A DNA stretch of 64,000 nt from an uncultured Bacteroidales bacterium (lineage in GTDB: Bacteria > Bacteroidota > Bacteroidia > Bacteroidales > Paludibacteraceae). The position numbers were made by a program, and so were the translations under genes. Shown here in pieces: positions 46,390 to 55,317 of this stretch; positions within the stretch are counted from its first letter, which is position 1, and the number at the start of each line of letters is the position of its first letter. The notes under the pieces are model-generated. The model was not told the DNA's origin and did no database searches. It was given only the letters and a program-made list of their open reading frames with translations. The stretch is taken from assembly GCA_903901975.1 (NCBI GenBank), contig CAIUTB010000118.1, forward strand, positions 117,428 through 181,427, in the 5' to 3' direction.

Positions 46390-48697
46390 ATTCAAGCACT
46401 TCCAGTTTGGCAAATTTCAATAATAATGATTTGATACCTTTTTCGCCAAAATCAATATCTGCCTTTTCGTTACCAATTGAAATGCTGGTTTCCAGCACTT
46501 TGCCTATACCAAAAATGCCGTGTTTTACGAAAGCTCCAACAGGAATTGAACCATTTTGAACCGGAGTTTTATCTGCACTAGTTGAACTTAGTTTTACCAG
46601 CCTTTTCGGTGCAACCGGAAGTTCAACGCGTTGGTTGAAGGTAGATTTGGAGAATGAACTTTGGAAACGGTTTCGTTCGGTTTCCATATCGTCGTCCCAA
46701 TCGTTGAATCGACCTTGTTTGGGTTTTTGTTCCACCGGCATATCCAGAAACTGAACATCTATATCTTTGATAAACCGGCTTGGATTTGAAAAATTGGTTT
46801 TACCGTTTTTGAAACGTGATTTGGCAAAACTAATGAATAAACGTTCCTCTGCTCGTGTAATGGCCACATAAAATAACCGACGTTCTTCTTCCAGCTCCCG
46901 TTCGCTTTGGCAAAAAGGTGAAGGGAACAGTTCTTCTTCCATGCCGACAATGAAAACAGCTTTGAATTCCAGCCCTTTAGCAGCGTGAACGGTCATCAAC
47001 GTAATTTTATCTTTGTCCGTTTCTTTATCTGTGTCCTGATCGGTGAGTAGTGAAACTTCTGACAGAAAATCAGGCAAAAAGGTAGTTGGTTCGCCATCAG
47101 CTTGTTTTGTTTCGCAAAATTCATGAATAGCTTTGAGTAATTCCTGCACGTTTTCCTGCCGACTCATACTTTCGGGTGAATGGTCGGTGTAGGTGTCGGC
47201 AATTAAGCCCGAAACTTTCACAATACTGTTAGCCAGATCGTAAGCGCTTTGTATTTGAATTTGCTCCGCAAAAACATCAATCATAGACCGGAATTGTGCC
47301 AGTTTATTGGCTGTTCCTGCATTTATTCCCAAATTGTATTTCAGCATATCAGTCAATACTTCCCAGGCACTGACGGCATGAAGTTGTGCACATTCAATCA
47401 GTTTATTTACGGTAGTATCGCCAATACCACGCGCCGGATAATTGATAATCCGTTTTAAGGCTTCCTCGTCATTGGGATTACAAACCAATCGGCAATAAGC
47501 TATCACATCTTTGATTTCTTTACGTTGGTAAAAAGAAAGACCGCCATAAATCCGGTATGGAATTCCTTGTTTGCGCAGTGCTTCCTCCATCACACGCGAT
47601 TGCGAGTTGGTTCGGTATAAAACGGCAATATCCTGATAACGATAATTGCTCGAAAAGCGCAAATCGGTGATATTATTGGCCACAATAAACCCTTCTTCGA
47701 AATCGGTAAATACGCTCAATACTTTTATCGGTTTGCCTGTTTCTTTTTCTGAAAAAACTGTTTTTCGGATTTGTTGCGCATTTTTGTCAATCAGGCTGTT
47801 AGCTGCATTCACAATGGTTTGTGTGGAACGATAGTTTTGTTCCAACTTAAAAGTTTGCGAGTTTTTGTAGGTATTTTTAAAGGTCAGTATGTTGTCGATA
47901 TTGGCACCACGGAACGAATAAATACTTTGAGCATCGTCGCCCACAACACATATTTTTTCATGACGTTCAGCCAGCTTTTTCACTATCAGGTATTGGGCAA
48001 AATTGGTATCCTGATACTCATCCACCAGAATGTATCCGAACAAATGCTGGTATTTTTCCAGAATGTCGGGATTATTGCGAAAAAGCACATTGGTTTGCAA
48101 CAATAAATCGTCAAAATCCATGGCGTCGGCCTGTTTGCAGCGATTGCAATAGATTTTGTAAATATCCTTCATCAACGGAACGCGTGAAGCATTGTCAGCT
48201 TTCAGCAAATCAGTATTTGCAGCATAGGCTTCGGGAGTAATCAGATTATTTTTGGCATACGAAATGCGTGATTGCACCAACCCGTGTTTATAGGTTTTAT
48301 CGTCAAGCTTCAGTTCTTTGACCAGACTTTTGACCAGACTTTTAGAATCGGCAGAATCATAAATCGTAAAATTCTTGGAATAACCGATATGATTTGCTTC
48401 AGAACGTAAAATTCGGGAGAATATTGAGTGAAATGTCCCCATCCAAAGGTAGCGGGCTGTTTTTTCGCCCACCATTTGCGCAATGCGTTCTTTCATCTCA
48501 CGGGCAGCTTTGTTGGTAAACGTCAGTGCCAGAATGGATGATGGTTGCATGCCTTTTTTTAGTAGATAGGCTATTTTGTAAGTCAGGACACGCGTTTTAC
48601 CAGAACCGGCACCGGCAATAACCAGCGAAGCTCCTTCGGTAAATTCTACCGCCCGGCGTTGACTTTGATTGAGTTCGTTTAGAAAAGAAAAATCCAT
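46388..48697 (-). CDS. UvrD/PcrA-family DNA helicase
   Basis: SF1A 3'-5' DNA helicase for repair and replication. Walker A IAGAGSGKTRVL, motif II VDEYQDTN, motif III GDDAQSIYSFRGA, motif IV region QNYRSTQ, motif V MTVHAAKGLEF and motif VI YVAITRAEERL. 769 residues; the C-terminal part ends in the PcrA-type GAFVKHGIFGIGKVLE segment that binds RNA polymerase in homologues. The choice between PcrA and UvrD naming is not important here; this C-terminal tail fits PcrA/UvrD. Confidence 0.95.
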   Translation of the reverse strand: MDFSFLNELNQSQRRAVEFTEGASLVIAGAGSGKTRVLTYKIAYLLKKGMQPSSILALTFTNKAAREMKERIAQMVGEKTARYLWMGTFHSIFSRILRSEANHIGYSKNFTIYDSADSKSLVKSLVKELKLDDKTYKHGLVQSRISYAKNNLITPEAYAANTDLLKADNASRVPLMKDIYKIYCNRCKQADAMDFDDLLLQTNVLFRNNPDILEKYQHLFGYILVDEYQDTNFAQYLIVKKLAERHEKICVVGDDAQSIYSFRGANIDNILTFKNTYKNSQTFKLEQNYRSTQTIVNAANSLIDKNAQQIRKTVFSEKETGKPIKVLSVFTDFEEGFIVANNITDLRFSSNYRYQDIAVLYRTNSQSRVMEEALRKQGIPYRIYGGLSFYQRKEIKDVIAYCRLVCNPNDEEALKRIINYPARGIGDTTVNKLIECAQLHAVSAWEVLTDMLKYNLGINAGTANKLAQFRSMIDVFAEQIQIQSAYDLANSIVKVSGLIADTYTDHSPESMSRQENVQELLKAIHEFCETKQADGEPTTFLPDFLSEVSLLTDQDTDKETDKDKITLMTVHAAKGLEFKAVFIVGMEEELFPSPFCQSERELEEERRLFYVAITRAEERLFISFAKSRFKNGKTNFSNPSRFIKDIDVQFLDMPVEQKPKQGRFNDWDDDMETERNRFQSSFSKSTFNQRVELPVAPKRLVKLSSTSADKTPVQNGSIPVGAFVKHGIFGIGKVLETSISIGNEKADIDFGEKGIKSLLLKFAKLEVLE

Positions 48698-48782
48698 AAA
48701 TAATAGGCCAATAGGTCAATGTGCCAATAAGCAAGAATATTAATTAGTTTAATGCTTATTTGTTCTTTTGTTTTTATGAATG

Positions 48783-48790
48783 CAAAGTTA
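48783..48790 (-). promoter_or_regulatory. -7 box for helicase gene
   Basis: Minus-strand TAACTTTG, about 86 bp upstream of the helicase ATG, divergent from the box at 48852. Confidence 0.45.
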
Positions 48791-48851
48791 GCAATTTGAT
48801 TCAAATCGCACTAAAATAGTTTTCAACAATTCAAACTTCCTCAAAAAGCAC

Positions 48852-48859
48852 TAACTTTG
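48852..48859 (+). promoter_or_regulatory. -7 box for small acyltransferase gene
   Basis: TAACTTTG, 76 bp before the ATG at 48935; no -33 element found. Confidence 0.45.
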
Positions 48860-48934
48860 TAGTTCTAAACCGTTGAACAGTTAGCATGCTGAATTGTTTA
48901 ACTTGCAGATAATAAAACTAAAAGACAAAAGCAA

Positions 48935-49495
48935 ATGCAAAAATTAAGCAAGTGGATACTTAAAAAAACGGGTTGGAATGCTTTTACAACCCTTGCTGAA
49001 CCTCAGAAAAGTGTAATCTGTGTAGCACCACACACCAGTAACTGGGATTTCCCGATAGGTGAATTGTCCTATTTATCATTAGGGCGAAAATCTTCTTTTC
49101 TTATGAAGAAATCATGGTTTTTCTTTCCCTTGAATTATTTCTTCAGCGCATTGGGTGGTGTTCCGGTCGATCGTTCCAAACGAAATTCTGTTACAGAGCA
49201 AATGGTGGAAGAATTTAATAAACGAGAATATTTCCATTTGGCTATTACGCCCGAAGGAACCCGTAGTCTGGTTGATAACTGGAAAATGGGTTTTTATCAT
49301 ATCGCCGTTAGCGCTAAAGTGCCAATCCAGTTGGCTTATATCGATTATGGCAAAAAAGAACTGGCTATCAAAGAGATTTTCTACCCAACAGCTAACGAGA
49401 CTGCTGATTTAGCTCATATTCAGGCATATTACAAAGATGTTCAGGCCAGATTTCCTGAAAAATTCAATCTTAGTTTTAATAACAGTAAGCAGTAA
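48935..49495 (+). CDS. small PlsC-like acyltransferase family protein
   Basis: Lysophospholipid-type acyltransferase without an N-terminal anchor helix. HTSNWD (the H(X4)D motif, about residues 33-38) and EGTR (about 108-111) are present; the intervening GGVPVDRSKRN is conserved. 186 residues, shorter than PlsC at 892, and close to a group of short acyltransferases of unknown substrate. The stop codon lies in a heptamer-like repeat tract (49484-49511), and the next gene begins 76 bp downstream on the same strand. Confidence 0.85.
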   Translation: MQKLSKWILKKTGWNAFTTLAEPQKSVICVAPHTSNWDFPIGELSYLSLGRKSSFLMKKSWFFFPLNYFFSALGGVPVDRSKRNSVTEQMVEEFNKREYFHLAITPEGTRSLVDNWKMGFYHIAVSAKVPIQLAYIDYGKKELAIKEIFYPTANETADLAHIQAYYKDVQARFPEKFNLSFNNSKQ

Positions 49496-49511
49496 ACAGC
49501 AAGCAGTAATA
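49484..49511. repeat. heptamer tract spanning the acyltransferase stop
   Basis: AGTAAGC, AGTAAAC, AGCAAGC, AGTAATA: four period-7 units, the first of which encode the last residues and stop of the acyltransferase gene. Confidence 0.7.
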
Positions 49512-49571
49512 ACACCAACGAAGTGAGTATATCGCCGGAGGCAAATATCGTGAGCGAAGCGAACAAATATC

Positions 49572-50342
49572 ATGAGAATAACATTAATTCAAGATCATAT
49601 CGTTTGGGCTGATAAAGCAGCTAACCTGCAAAAAACAGGAGTGCAACTTGCTTCTTTAGCCGGAGAAACTGATTTGGTGGTATTGCCCGAAATGTTTAGC
49701 ACCGGATTTTGCACTGACGAATCACATTTGGCTGAAACAATGAATGGCGAAACAGTTCAAACGCTTCGTGCATGGGCTATAAAATACAAACTGGCCATTA
49801 CCGGAAGTTTTATTGCAAGCGAGAATAATACGGTTTATAATCGTGCTTTCTTTGTGTTCCCTTCAGGCGAAATACAAACTGCCGATAAACGTCATTTATT
49901 CTCTATGGGTGGAGAGCACAATCATTTTTCGGCCGGTGATAAGCGCTTGATTGTAAATTATATCGGTTTTAATATTTGTGTATTAGTCTGCTATGATATT
50001 CGTTTTCCGGTATGGGCACGCAACGTGAATAACGAATACGATTTACTGATTTATGTGGCGAACTTTCCTGAAAAACGCATTGCAGACTGGGATATTCTGC
50101 TGAAAGCCCGTGCAGTGGAGAATCAGTCTTATGTTTGTGCTGTGAATCGAATTGGAAAAGATGGATTGGGAATTGAGTATAACGGACATTCTAGCTTGCT
50201 CGACTTTAAAGCAAATGCATTGCTTACTTTTCCTGAAAATAAAACTTCCATTCAGACTTTCGAACTACAATCAGAACCGTTGCAAAACTACCGCGATAAA
50301 TTTGCCGTGTGGAAGGATGCTGACGGGTTTAATTTGAAATAA
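49572..50342 (+). CDS. omega-amidase (YafV-like nitrilase-superfamily)
   Basis: Nitrilase-superfamily amidase; YafV/Nit2 homologues hydrolyse 2-oxoglutaramate and 2-oxosuccinamate. The Glu-Lys-Cys triad is visible: Glu in LPEMFSTGF, Lys in TADKRHLFSM, and Cys in VLVCYDIRFP. 256 residues, family length. The region just upstream of the ATG (49517-49571) contains three ATATC-type words and hairpin-like short arms, and looks repeat-derived. Confidence 0.88.
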   Translation: MRITLIQDHIVWADKAANLQKTGVQLASLAGETDLVVLPEMFSTGFCTDESHLAETMNGETVQTLRAWAIKYKLAITGSFIASENNTVYNRAFFVFPSGEIQTADKRHLFSMGGEHNHFSAGDKRLIVNYIGFNICVLVCYDIRFPVWARNVNNEYDLLIYVANFPEKRIADWDILLKARAVENQSYVCAVNRIGKDGLGIEYNGHSSLLDFKANALLTFPENKTSIQTFELQSEPLQNYRDKFAVWKDADGFNLK

Positions 50343-50435
50343 AACCATTTTGATGGTTTTTGGACTTCTTCTTATTGGCTTTGGTTTGAAAGGAAGGGAA
50401 ATAGGTTAAACTGCTGACAAAAAATCTGTTGGAAT

Positions 50436-50475
50436 AAAAAGCGAGCTGATTCTAATGGAATCAGCTCGCTTTTTA
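50436..50475. terminator. bidirectional rho-independent terminator
   Basis: AAAAAGCGAGCTGATT / AATCAGCTCGCTTTTT with a short loop, between two convergent genes (amidase and cold-shock protein). Confidence 0.92.
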
Positions 50476-50495
50476 GATAAATTGTATTGTAAATT

Positions 50496-50939
50496 TTATA
50501 TTTTCTTCACCCTCACGGCATTCATTCCTTTTAGTCCGCGTTCCAATTCGAAAGTAACCGTATCGCCTTCTTTCACTTCCTGTAAAAGTCCTTTTACATG
50601 TACAAAGAATTTTTCCTGCGAATTACTTTCCTTGATAAATCCAAAGCCTTTCGAATCGTCAAAAAAGTCAATTTTTCCGGTGCGTTCTGTAGGTTCAGCC
50701 ACATCTTCGCGGCGCGCCACGCCAATTTCAATGCTGTTGATATCCACTTTTGTCTTACGGGTTGGATCTGGCGGAGTATCTGTTATTCGTCCAAATTCAT
50801 CAACATAAGCTATCATATTATCCATACCGCCGTCGTTGGTTAGCTTGCGTTCTTCTTTCTTAAGCACCTTATCTTGTTTCTTCTTTAAACGCTTCTTTTC
50901 TTTGTCTTGTTTCGTGTACGTGGTTTGCGATTTTGCCAT
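50496..50939 (-). CDS. cold-shock-domain protein with basic N-terminal extension
   Basis: Cytoplasmic RNA-binding protein. The C-terminal CSD (about residues 85-147) has RNP1 KGFGFI and RNP2 KFFVHV; the N-terminal 80 residues hold a lysine-rich coiled-coil-like segment (KQDKEKKRLKKKQDKVLKKEE) and a short linker. 147 residues, about twice the size of a plain CspA. This domain order recurs in Bacteroidota cold-shock proteins. Function in cold or stress response is inferred. Confidence 0.9.
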   Translation of the reverse strand: MAKSQTTYTKQDKEKKRLKKKQDKVLKKEERKLTNDGGMDNMIAYVDEFGRITDTPPDPTRKTKVDINSIEIGVARREDVAEPTERTGKIDFFDDSKGFGFIKESNSQEKFFVHVKGLLQEVKEGDTVTFELERGLKGMNAVRVKKI

Positions 50940-51132
50940 TAATTAATGTAGTTTTTGTTTTAAAAATCGGAGGACTATTCTGTTGAATTTTCAGAGCACG
51001 AAGATAAGCTAAATAATTGAATAAAAGGTCATCTGCATTATTTGAATATAAAATAATCTTGCATCCAGGTCTACTTATTTCTTCCAATCCTCGTTTCCTT
51101 GTCTACTTGTTCCTTGTTTACTATAAAAAATG

Positions 51133-51140
51133 TATCTTTG
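51133..51140 (+). promoter_or_regulatory. -7 box for M3 peptidase gene
   Basis: TATCTTTG, 38 bp before the ATG at 51179. TTG trinucleotides lie at 51107 and 51114. Confidence 0.5.
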
Positions 51141-51178
51141 TGCCTCAAACATGTTTCACCTTATAATACAATAGTCAC

Positions 51179-53272
51179 ATGAAAAAAATAGTATTCACTT
51201 TAACCCTTGGAATCCTGCTTATGGGATGTGTAAAATCAGATAATCCGTTTTTCGAAACCTACAAAAACAAATACGGTGCGCCACCTTTCGATAAGATTAA
51301 GAATGAGCATTATATGCCGGCATTTAAAGAGGGTATTAAGCAGCATCAGGCCGAAGTGGAAGCTATTGCCAACAGTTCTGAAGCTCCAACTTTTGCCAAT
51401 ACCATTGAAAAACTGGAATTCAGCGGTGAATTGCTAAAAAAAGTTTCATCGGCTTTTTTCAATCTTTATTCGTGCAATACCAACGAAGGCATGGAAAAAA
51501 TTGCCACTGAAATTACGCCCATTCTCTCCGAGCATAACGATAATATTTATCTGAATGATAAACTTTTTGCCCGAGTAAAAACGATTTATGATAAGCGGAC
51601 TAAACTTGGACTGACTGCTGAACAAATCCGTTTGCTCGAAAAATACCACCGCAGTTTTATTCGGAGTGGTGCAGCGTTAAATCCCGAACAAAAAACAAAA
51701 CTTCGTGCTATAAACAAAGAACTTGGGTTGGCTCAACTGGCTTTTGGCAAAAATGTGTTAGACGAAACCAACGCATACAAAAAACTGATAACTAACAAAG
51801 CAGATTTAGCCGGATTGCCCGAAAGTGTGATTCAGGCCGCTGCCGAAGCTGCAAAAGAAGCTAAAAAACCGGGCAACTGGCTGTTTACAACTCAAAAAGC
51901 AAGCTTTATACCGGTGTTGCAATACAGCGAAAACCGCGAACTTCGCAAAGAATTACTCATGGCCTATACCACCCGTGCCAACCATAAAAATGCCAGCAAC
52001 AACGATGCAGTTATCAATAAAATAATGAAATTGCGCACTCAAAAAGCACAACTGCTTGGGTTTGCCACTTCGGCTGATTTTATTCTGGACGACACGATGG
52101 CTAAAACTCCGAAAGCTGTTTACGATTTATTAAACACTGTTTGGACTCCGGCCGTGGCTAAAGCAAAAGAAGAAGCCGGAGAATTGCAGAAATTGATGGA
52201 TGCCAAAGGAAAAGGCGAAAAATTAGAACCATGGGACTGGTGGTATTATTCCGAAAAACTGCGTAAAGCCAAATACGATTTGGAAGAAGAAGTTCTACGT
52301 CCTTATTTCAAGCTTGAAAATGTGCGTCAGGGGGTATTTGATTTGGCAACTAAGCTCTATGGTCTGAAGTTCAAGAAACTGAGCGATATACCGGTTTATG
52401 ACCCCGATGTAGAAGTATTTGAAGTCAGCGATGCTGATGGCTCTTTGATTGGAATTCTGTACACCGATTATTTTCCACGTGCCGGAAAACGTGCCGGAGC
52501 ATGGATGAACAATATTGAAGACCAATACAAAAAAGATGCTAAAAATAACCGTCCGATTATTTGCAACGTGGGTAACTTCACCAAACCAACCAAAGATAAA
52601 CCATCGCTGCTTAACATGGACGAAGTTGAAACTTTGTTCCACGAATTTGGTCATGCATTGCACGGATTACTGACCCAATGTAGTTATCCAAGCTTATCAG
52701 GAACCGCTGTAGCCCGCGATTTTGTGGAACTTCCATCGCAGGTAATGGAAAATTGGTGTTGGGAACCTCAGGTTATGAAAACTTATGCGCGTCATTACCA
52801 AACTGGTGCTGTTATGCCAAAAGAACTGATGGATAAAATTCAAAAGGCGGCTACGTTCAATCAGGGTTTTATCAATACAGAATTGCTGGCAGCTTCATTC
52901 CTCGATATGGATTACCATAGTATGAAAGATACTTCCGGTTTTGATGTAACGGCTTTTGAAAAAGCTTCATTAGACAAAATTGGTATGATTCCACAAATAA
53001 TTGTCCGTTACCGCAGTTCCTATTTCAATCATATTTTCAGTGGTGAATATTGTGCCGGATATTATAGCTACACCTGGGCTGCTGTGCTCGATGCTGATGC
53101 TTTTCAGGCTTTCAAAGAAACCGGCGATGTGTATAATCCGAAAGTGGCTACTGCGTTCCGCAAGAAGTTGTTGGAACGGGGCGACTCTGATGATCCAATG
53201 AAATTGTATCGTGATTTCCGTGGCACAAATCCAAATCCGGATGCCTTGTTGAAGAGAAGAGGACTAAAATAG
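51179..53272 (+). CDS. M3-family metallopeptidase lipoprotein (peptidyl-dipeptidase Dcp-like)
   Basis: Zinc peptidase that removes C-terminal dipeptides. The signal peptide with lipobox LLMGC (Cys17) predicts a lipoprotein exported beyond the inner membrane. The zinc motif is HEFGHALHG, with the second-shell Glu in the VMENWCW region, and the C-terminal QAFKETGDVYNPKVA and RGTNPNPDALLKRRGL segments are conserved. 697 residues, as in Dcp. Complete. A heptamer tract follows its stop. Confidence 0.92.
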   Translation: MKKIVFTLTLGILLMGCVKSDNPFFETYKNKYGAPPFDKIKNEHYMPAFKEGIKQHQAEVEAIANSSEAPTFANTIEKLEFSGELLKKVSSAFFNLYSCNTNEGMEKIATEITPILSEHNDNIYLNDKLFARVKTIYDKRTKLGLTAEQIRLLEKYHRSFIRSGAALNPEQKTKLRAINKELGLAQLAFGKNVLDETNAYKKLITNKADLAGLPESVIQAAAEAAKEAKKPGNWLFTTQKASFIPVLQYSENRELRKELLMAYTTRANHKNASNNDAVINKIMKLRTQKAQLLGFATSADFILDDTMAKTPKAVYDLLNTVWTPAVAKAKEEAGELQKLMDAKGKGEKLEPWDWWYYSEKLRKAKYDLEEEVLRPYFKLENVRQGVFDLATKLYGLKFKKLSDIPVYDPDVEVFEVSDADGSLIGILYTDYFPRAGKRAGAWMNNIEDQYKKDAKNNRPIICNVGNFTKPTKDKPSLLNMDEVETLFHEFGHALHGLLTQCSYPSLSGTAVARDFVELPSQVMENWCWEPQVMKTYARHYQTGAVMPKELMDKIQKAATFNQGFINTELLAASFLDMDYHSMKDTSGFDVTAFEKASLDKIGMIPQIIVRYRSSYFNHIFSGEYCAGYYSYTWAAVLDADAFQAFKETGDVYNPKVATAFRKKLLERGDSDDPMKLYRDFRGTNPNPDALLKRRGLK

Positions 53273-53297
53273 TTAATAGTTTACAGTTGATAGTTGA
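53271..53297. repeat. heptamer tract (AGTTNAY), about 4 units
   Basis: AGTTAAT, AGTTTAC, AGTTGAT, AGTTGA starting at the M3 peptidase stop and ending at the ATG of the next gene (53298). Confidence 0.8.
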
Positions 53298-54290
53298 ATG
53301 AAGATTTCCCTTAAAAATTTTATTGTTCCAAGTATCCCACTGGCAGTATTGCTGGTGGGAGCTTGCATAGCCATGTGGATGACTGATTTTGCAGGATCTT
53401 TTTTAAATTTACCCATCGTTCATCAAAATGCATTGGCAGAAAAATCTCTTCCATTTTTCTCAGGCAATGGATTGCTTGTCAATATCCTGAGCCTGATAAT
53501 TACAATTCTGAATTCGTTTCTGATTGCACAAATAAACAACAAGTTTAGCATTATCCGTACAAGGACATTCCTGCCTATTTTTTGTTTTTTACTATTAATG
53601 AGTTCTTGGTATCCAACACATACCGCGTTAACTTCTCAATTCGCATTAACGCTATTTATTTTTGCTGTTTTCAACTTTTTCAATATGCTGCGTGATAATA
53701 AAGCGTCTGAACAAGCATTTCTGGGAAGCTTATTAATCAGTGCCAGCAGTCTGTTAATTAATCAATTTATATTTCTGATTCCGGTTTGTTGGATTGGGTT
53801 CGTTATTTTCCAAAGTTTATCATTACGAACATTTCTGGCATCTGTTATGGGGACTTTAGCACCATGGATTCTCTATTTATCAACCATCTATTTACTTAAT
53901 CCAACTGAGAATTTATTTCAGTTATTCTCCGCGAATCTGAATCACAATTTCAATTTTTCAACGTTTACGCCGATAGAATATATCTATGCCGGATTGATGA
54001 CTGTAATCTTAATAATTAGTGTCGTTGGAGTTAGCAGCATGTCGAGAAACGATGCTATCCATACGCGTAACAAACTAAATTTCCTATTATTTTTACTGGT
54101 TTCGCTCGCCATTTTGTCGGTTGTTTTCATGAACCAGTTTATCAGCTTTCTGCCCTTAATAGCTTTCATTTATGCATTGCTACTTTCGCATCCGCTTACG
54201 CTGAGTCAGAATAATTTTTATGGAATTCTGTTCACGGTTTTCTGTATTTTAAACCTGGCTTTTGTTGTTTTCAAATACATCCCACTGTAA
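53298..54290 (+). CDS. polytopic membrane protein of unknown function (DUF6427-like)
   Basis: Not firmly assigned. About nine hydrophobic helices over 330 residues, with a long helix pair near FLPIFCFLLLMSS and a final segment LTLSQNNFYGILFTVFCILN. It resembles the Bacteroidota DUF6427 family of transmembrane proteins, by topology and size only. Its stop codon is directly followed by the ATG of the next gene (54291), and the promoter-side sequence is the heptamer tract at 53271-53297. Confidence 0.55.
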   Translation: MKISLKNFIVPSIPLAVLLVGACIAMWMTDFAGSFLNLPIVHQNALAEKSLPFFSGNGLLVNILSLIITILNSFLIAQINNKFSIIRTRTFLPIFCFLLLMSSWYPTHTALTSQFALTLFIFAVFNFFNMLRDNKASEQAFLGSLLISASSLLINQFIFLIPVCWIGFVIFQSLSLRTFLASVMGTLAPWILYLSTIYLLNPTENLFQLFSANLNHNFNFSTFTPIEYIYAGLMTVILIISVVGVSSMSRNDAIHTRNKLNFLLFLLVSLAILSVVFMNQFISFLPLIAFIYALLLSHPLTLSQNNFYGILFTVFCILNLAFVVFKYIPL

Positions 54291-54734
54291 ATGAGTATAT
54301 TCATGGAGTTGGGCTACATTGGCCTTTTTCTTGCCTCTTTTCTGGCTGCAACTGTTGTTCCTTTTAGTTCCGAAATCATTTTCTCCGCCATGGTTTTTGG
54401 CGGATTGGATGCCTGGACTTGCGTTTGGGTAGCTACACTTGGGAATTGGCTGGGAGGAATGACAAGCTATTATGTTGGGATGTTAGGAAAAATTGAATGG
54501 ATTGAAAAGTATTTGGGAGTAAAGAAAGAAAAAATGGAAAGTTATACCGTTCGGATTCAGAAGTATGGCGATTGGATTGCATTTTTCTCCTTTGTACCTT
54601 TTATTGGTGATGTGATTGCGGTTGCAACCGGCTTTTTCCGTTGTAATTGGTGGAAAGTTGCAATTTCGATGTTAATCGGAAAATTCTTCCGTTACATTAT
54701 ATGGATGTATTTTAATGGATTATTTATCAAATAA
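54291..54734 (+). CDS. YqaA/VTT-domain membrane protein
   Basis: Small VTT (DedA-like) membrane protein of the YqaA type. SFLAATVVPFSSEII in the first re-entrant segment and GNWLGGMTSYYVG are typical; the second re-entrant block FFSFVPFIGDVIAVATGFFR is also conserved. 147 residues. The ATG at 54291 abuts the previous stop; MELGYIG at 54303 is an alternative start. Role in lipid or envelope homeostasis is inferred from the family. Confidence 0.82.
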   Translation: MSIFMELGYIGLFLASFLAATVVPFSSEIIFSAMVFGGLDAWTCVWVATLGNWLGGMTSYYVGMLGKIEWIEKYLGVKKEKMESYTVRIQKYGDWIAFFSFVPFIGDVIAVATGFFRCNWWKVAISMLIGKFFRYIIWMYFNGLFIK

Positions 54735-54737
54735 TTT

Positions 54738-55298
54738 ATGGTAAAGTTCCGAAATCTACTTTTTCTAATACTTGTTGGAACAACAACAGTATTTGCTAAC
54801 AATGAATTAAAAATTGTTGATAGGAGTGTGCATTTCGGTATGAGACCCGAAACAGGTAGAACTATTGAAGCCATCATTATTCATTCGGTTTTCAACAAAT
54901 CGGCTGGTGACAAATACAGTGTGAAACAGATACTTAAACAATTCCGTCAATACCACGTCAGTTCTCACTACCTGATTTCCCGGAATGGCAAAATTTTCAG
55001 ACTGGTGAAAGAAAGAGATGTTTCGTTTCAAGCGGGTAAAAGTTGTCTGCCGGATGGTCAAACTTCTGTGAATCAATGTTCCATTGGAATAGAACTTGTA
55101 ACTACGGATGATATTTCGGATAAACCGACCGATAAGCAAATTAAATCATTAACATCATTAGTAAAAAACATTCAGCACAGATACACTATAAAATACATTC
55201 TTCGCCATAGTGATATTGCACCGGAGCGGAAAACGGATCCATGGAATATGGATTGGGAGGAATTTCAGAAAAAATTAAGTGATGAAACCAGAAATTAA
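54738..55298 (+). CDS. secreted N-acetylmuramoyl-L-alanine amidase (Amidase_2)
   Basis: Peptidoglycan amidase of the AmpD/PGRP fold. Signal peptide 1 to about 21, then IIIHSV with the first zinc His, the VSSHYLISRNGKIFRLVKE core, and RHSDIAPERKTDPW supplying the second His and the acidic ligand. 186 residues. 3 bp follow the YqaA stop, so it is part of the same small operon. Confidence 0.9.
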   Translation: MVKFRNLLFLILVGTTTVFANNELKIVDRSVHFGMRPETGRTIEAIIIHSVFNKSAGDKYSVKQILKQFRQYHVSSHYLISRNGKIFRLVKERDVSFQAGKSCLPDGQTSVNQCSIGIELVTTDDISDKPTDKQIKSLTSLVKNIQHRYTIKYILRHSDIAPERKTDPWNMDWEEFQKKLSDETRN

Positions 55299-55317
55299 GA
55301 GGGTAATCATTCAGCGA

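Noticed and set aside
50869..51087. Minus-strand 72-codon frame upstream of the cold-shock gene
   Set aside because: It overlaps the cold-shock start and has no recognisable motif.
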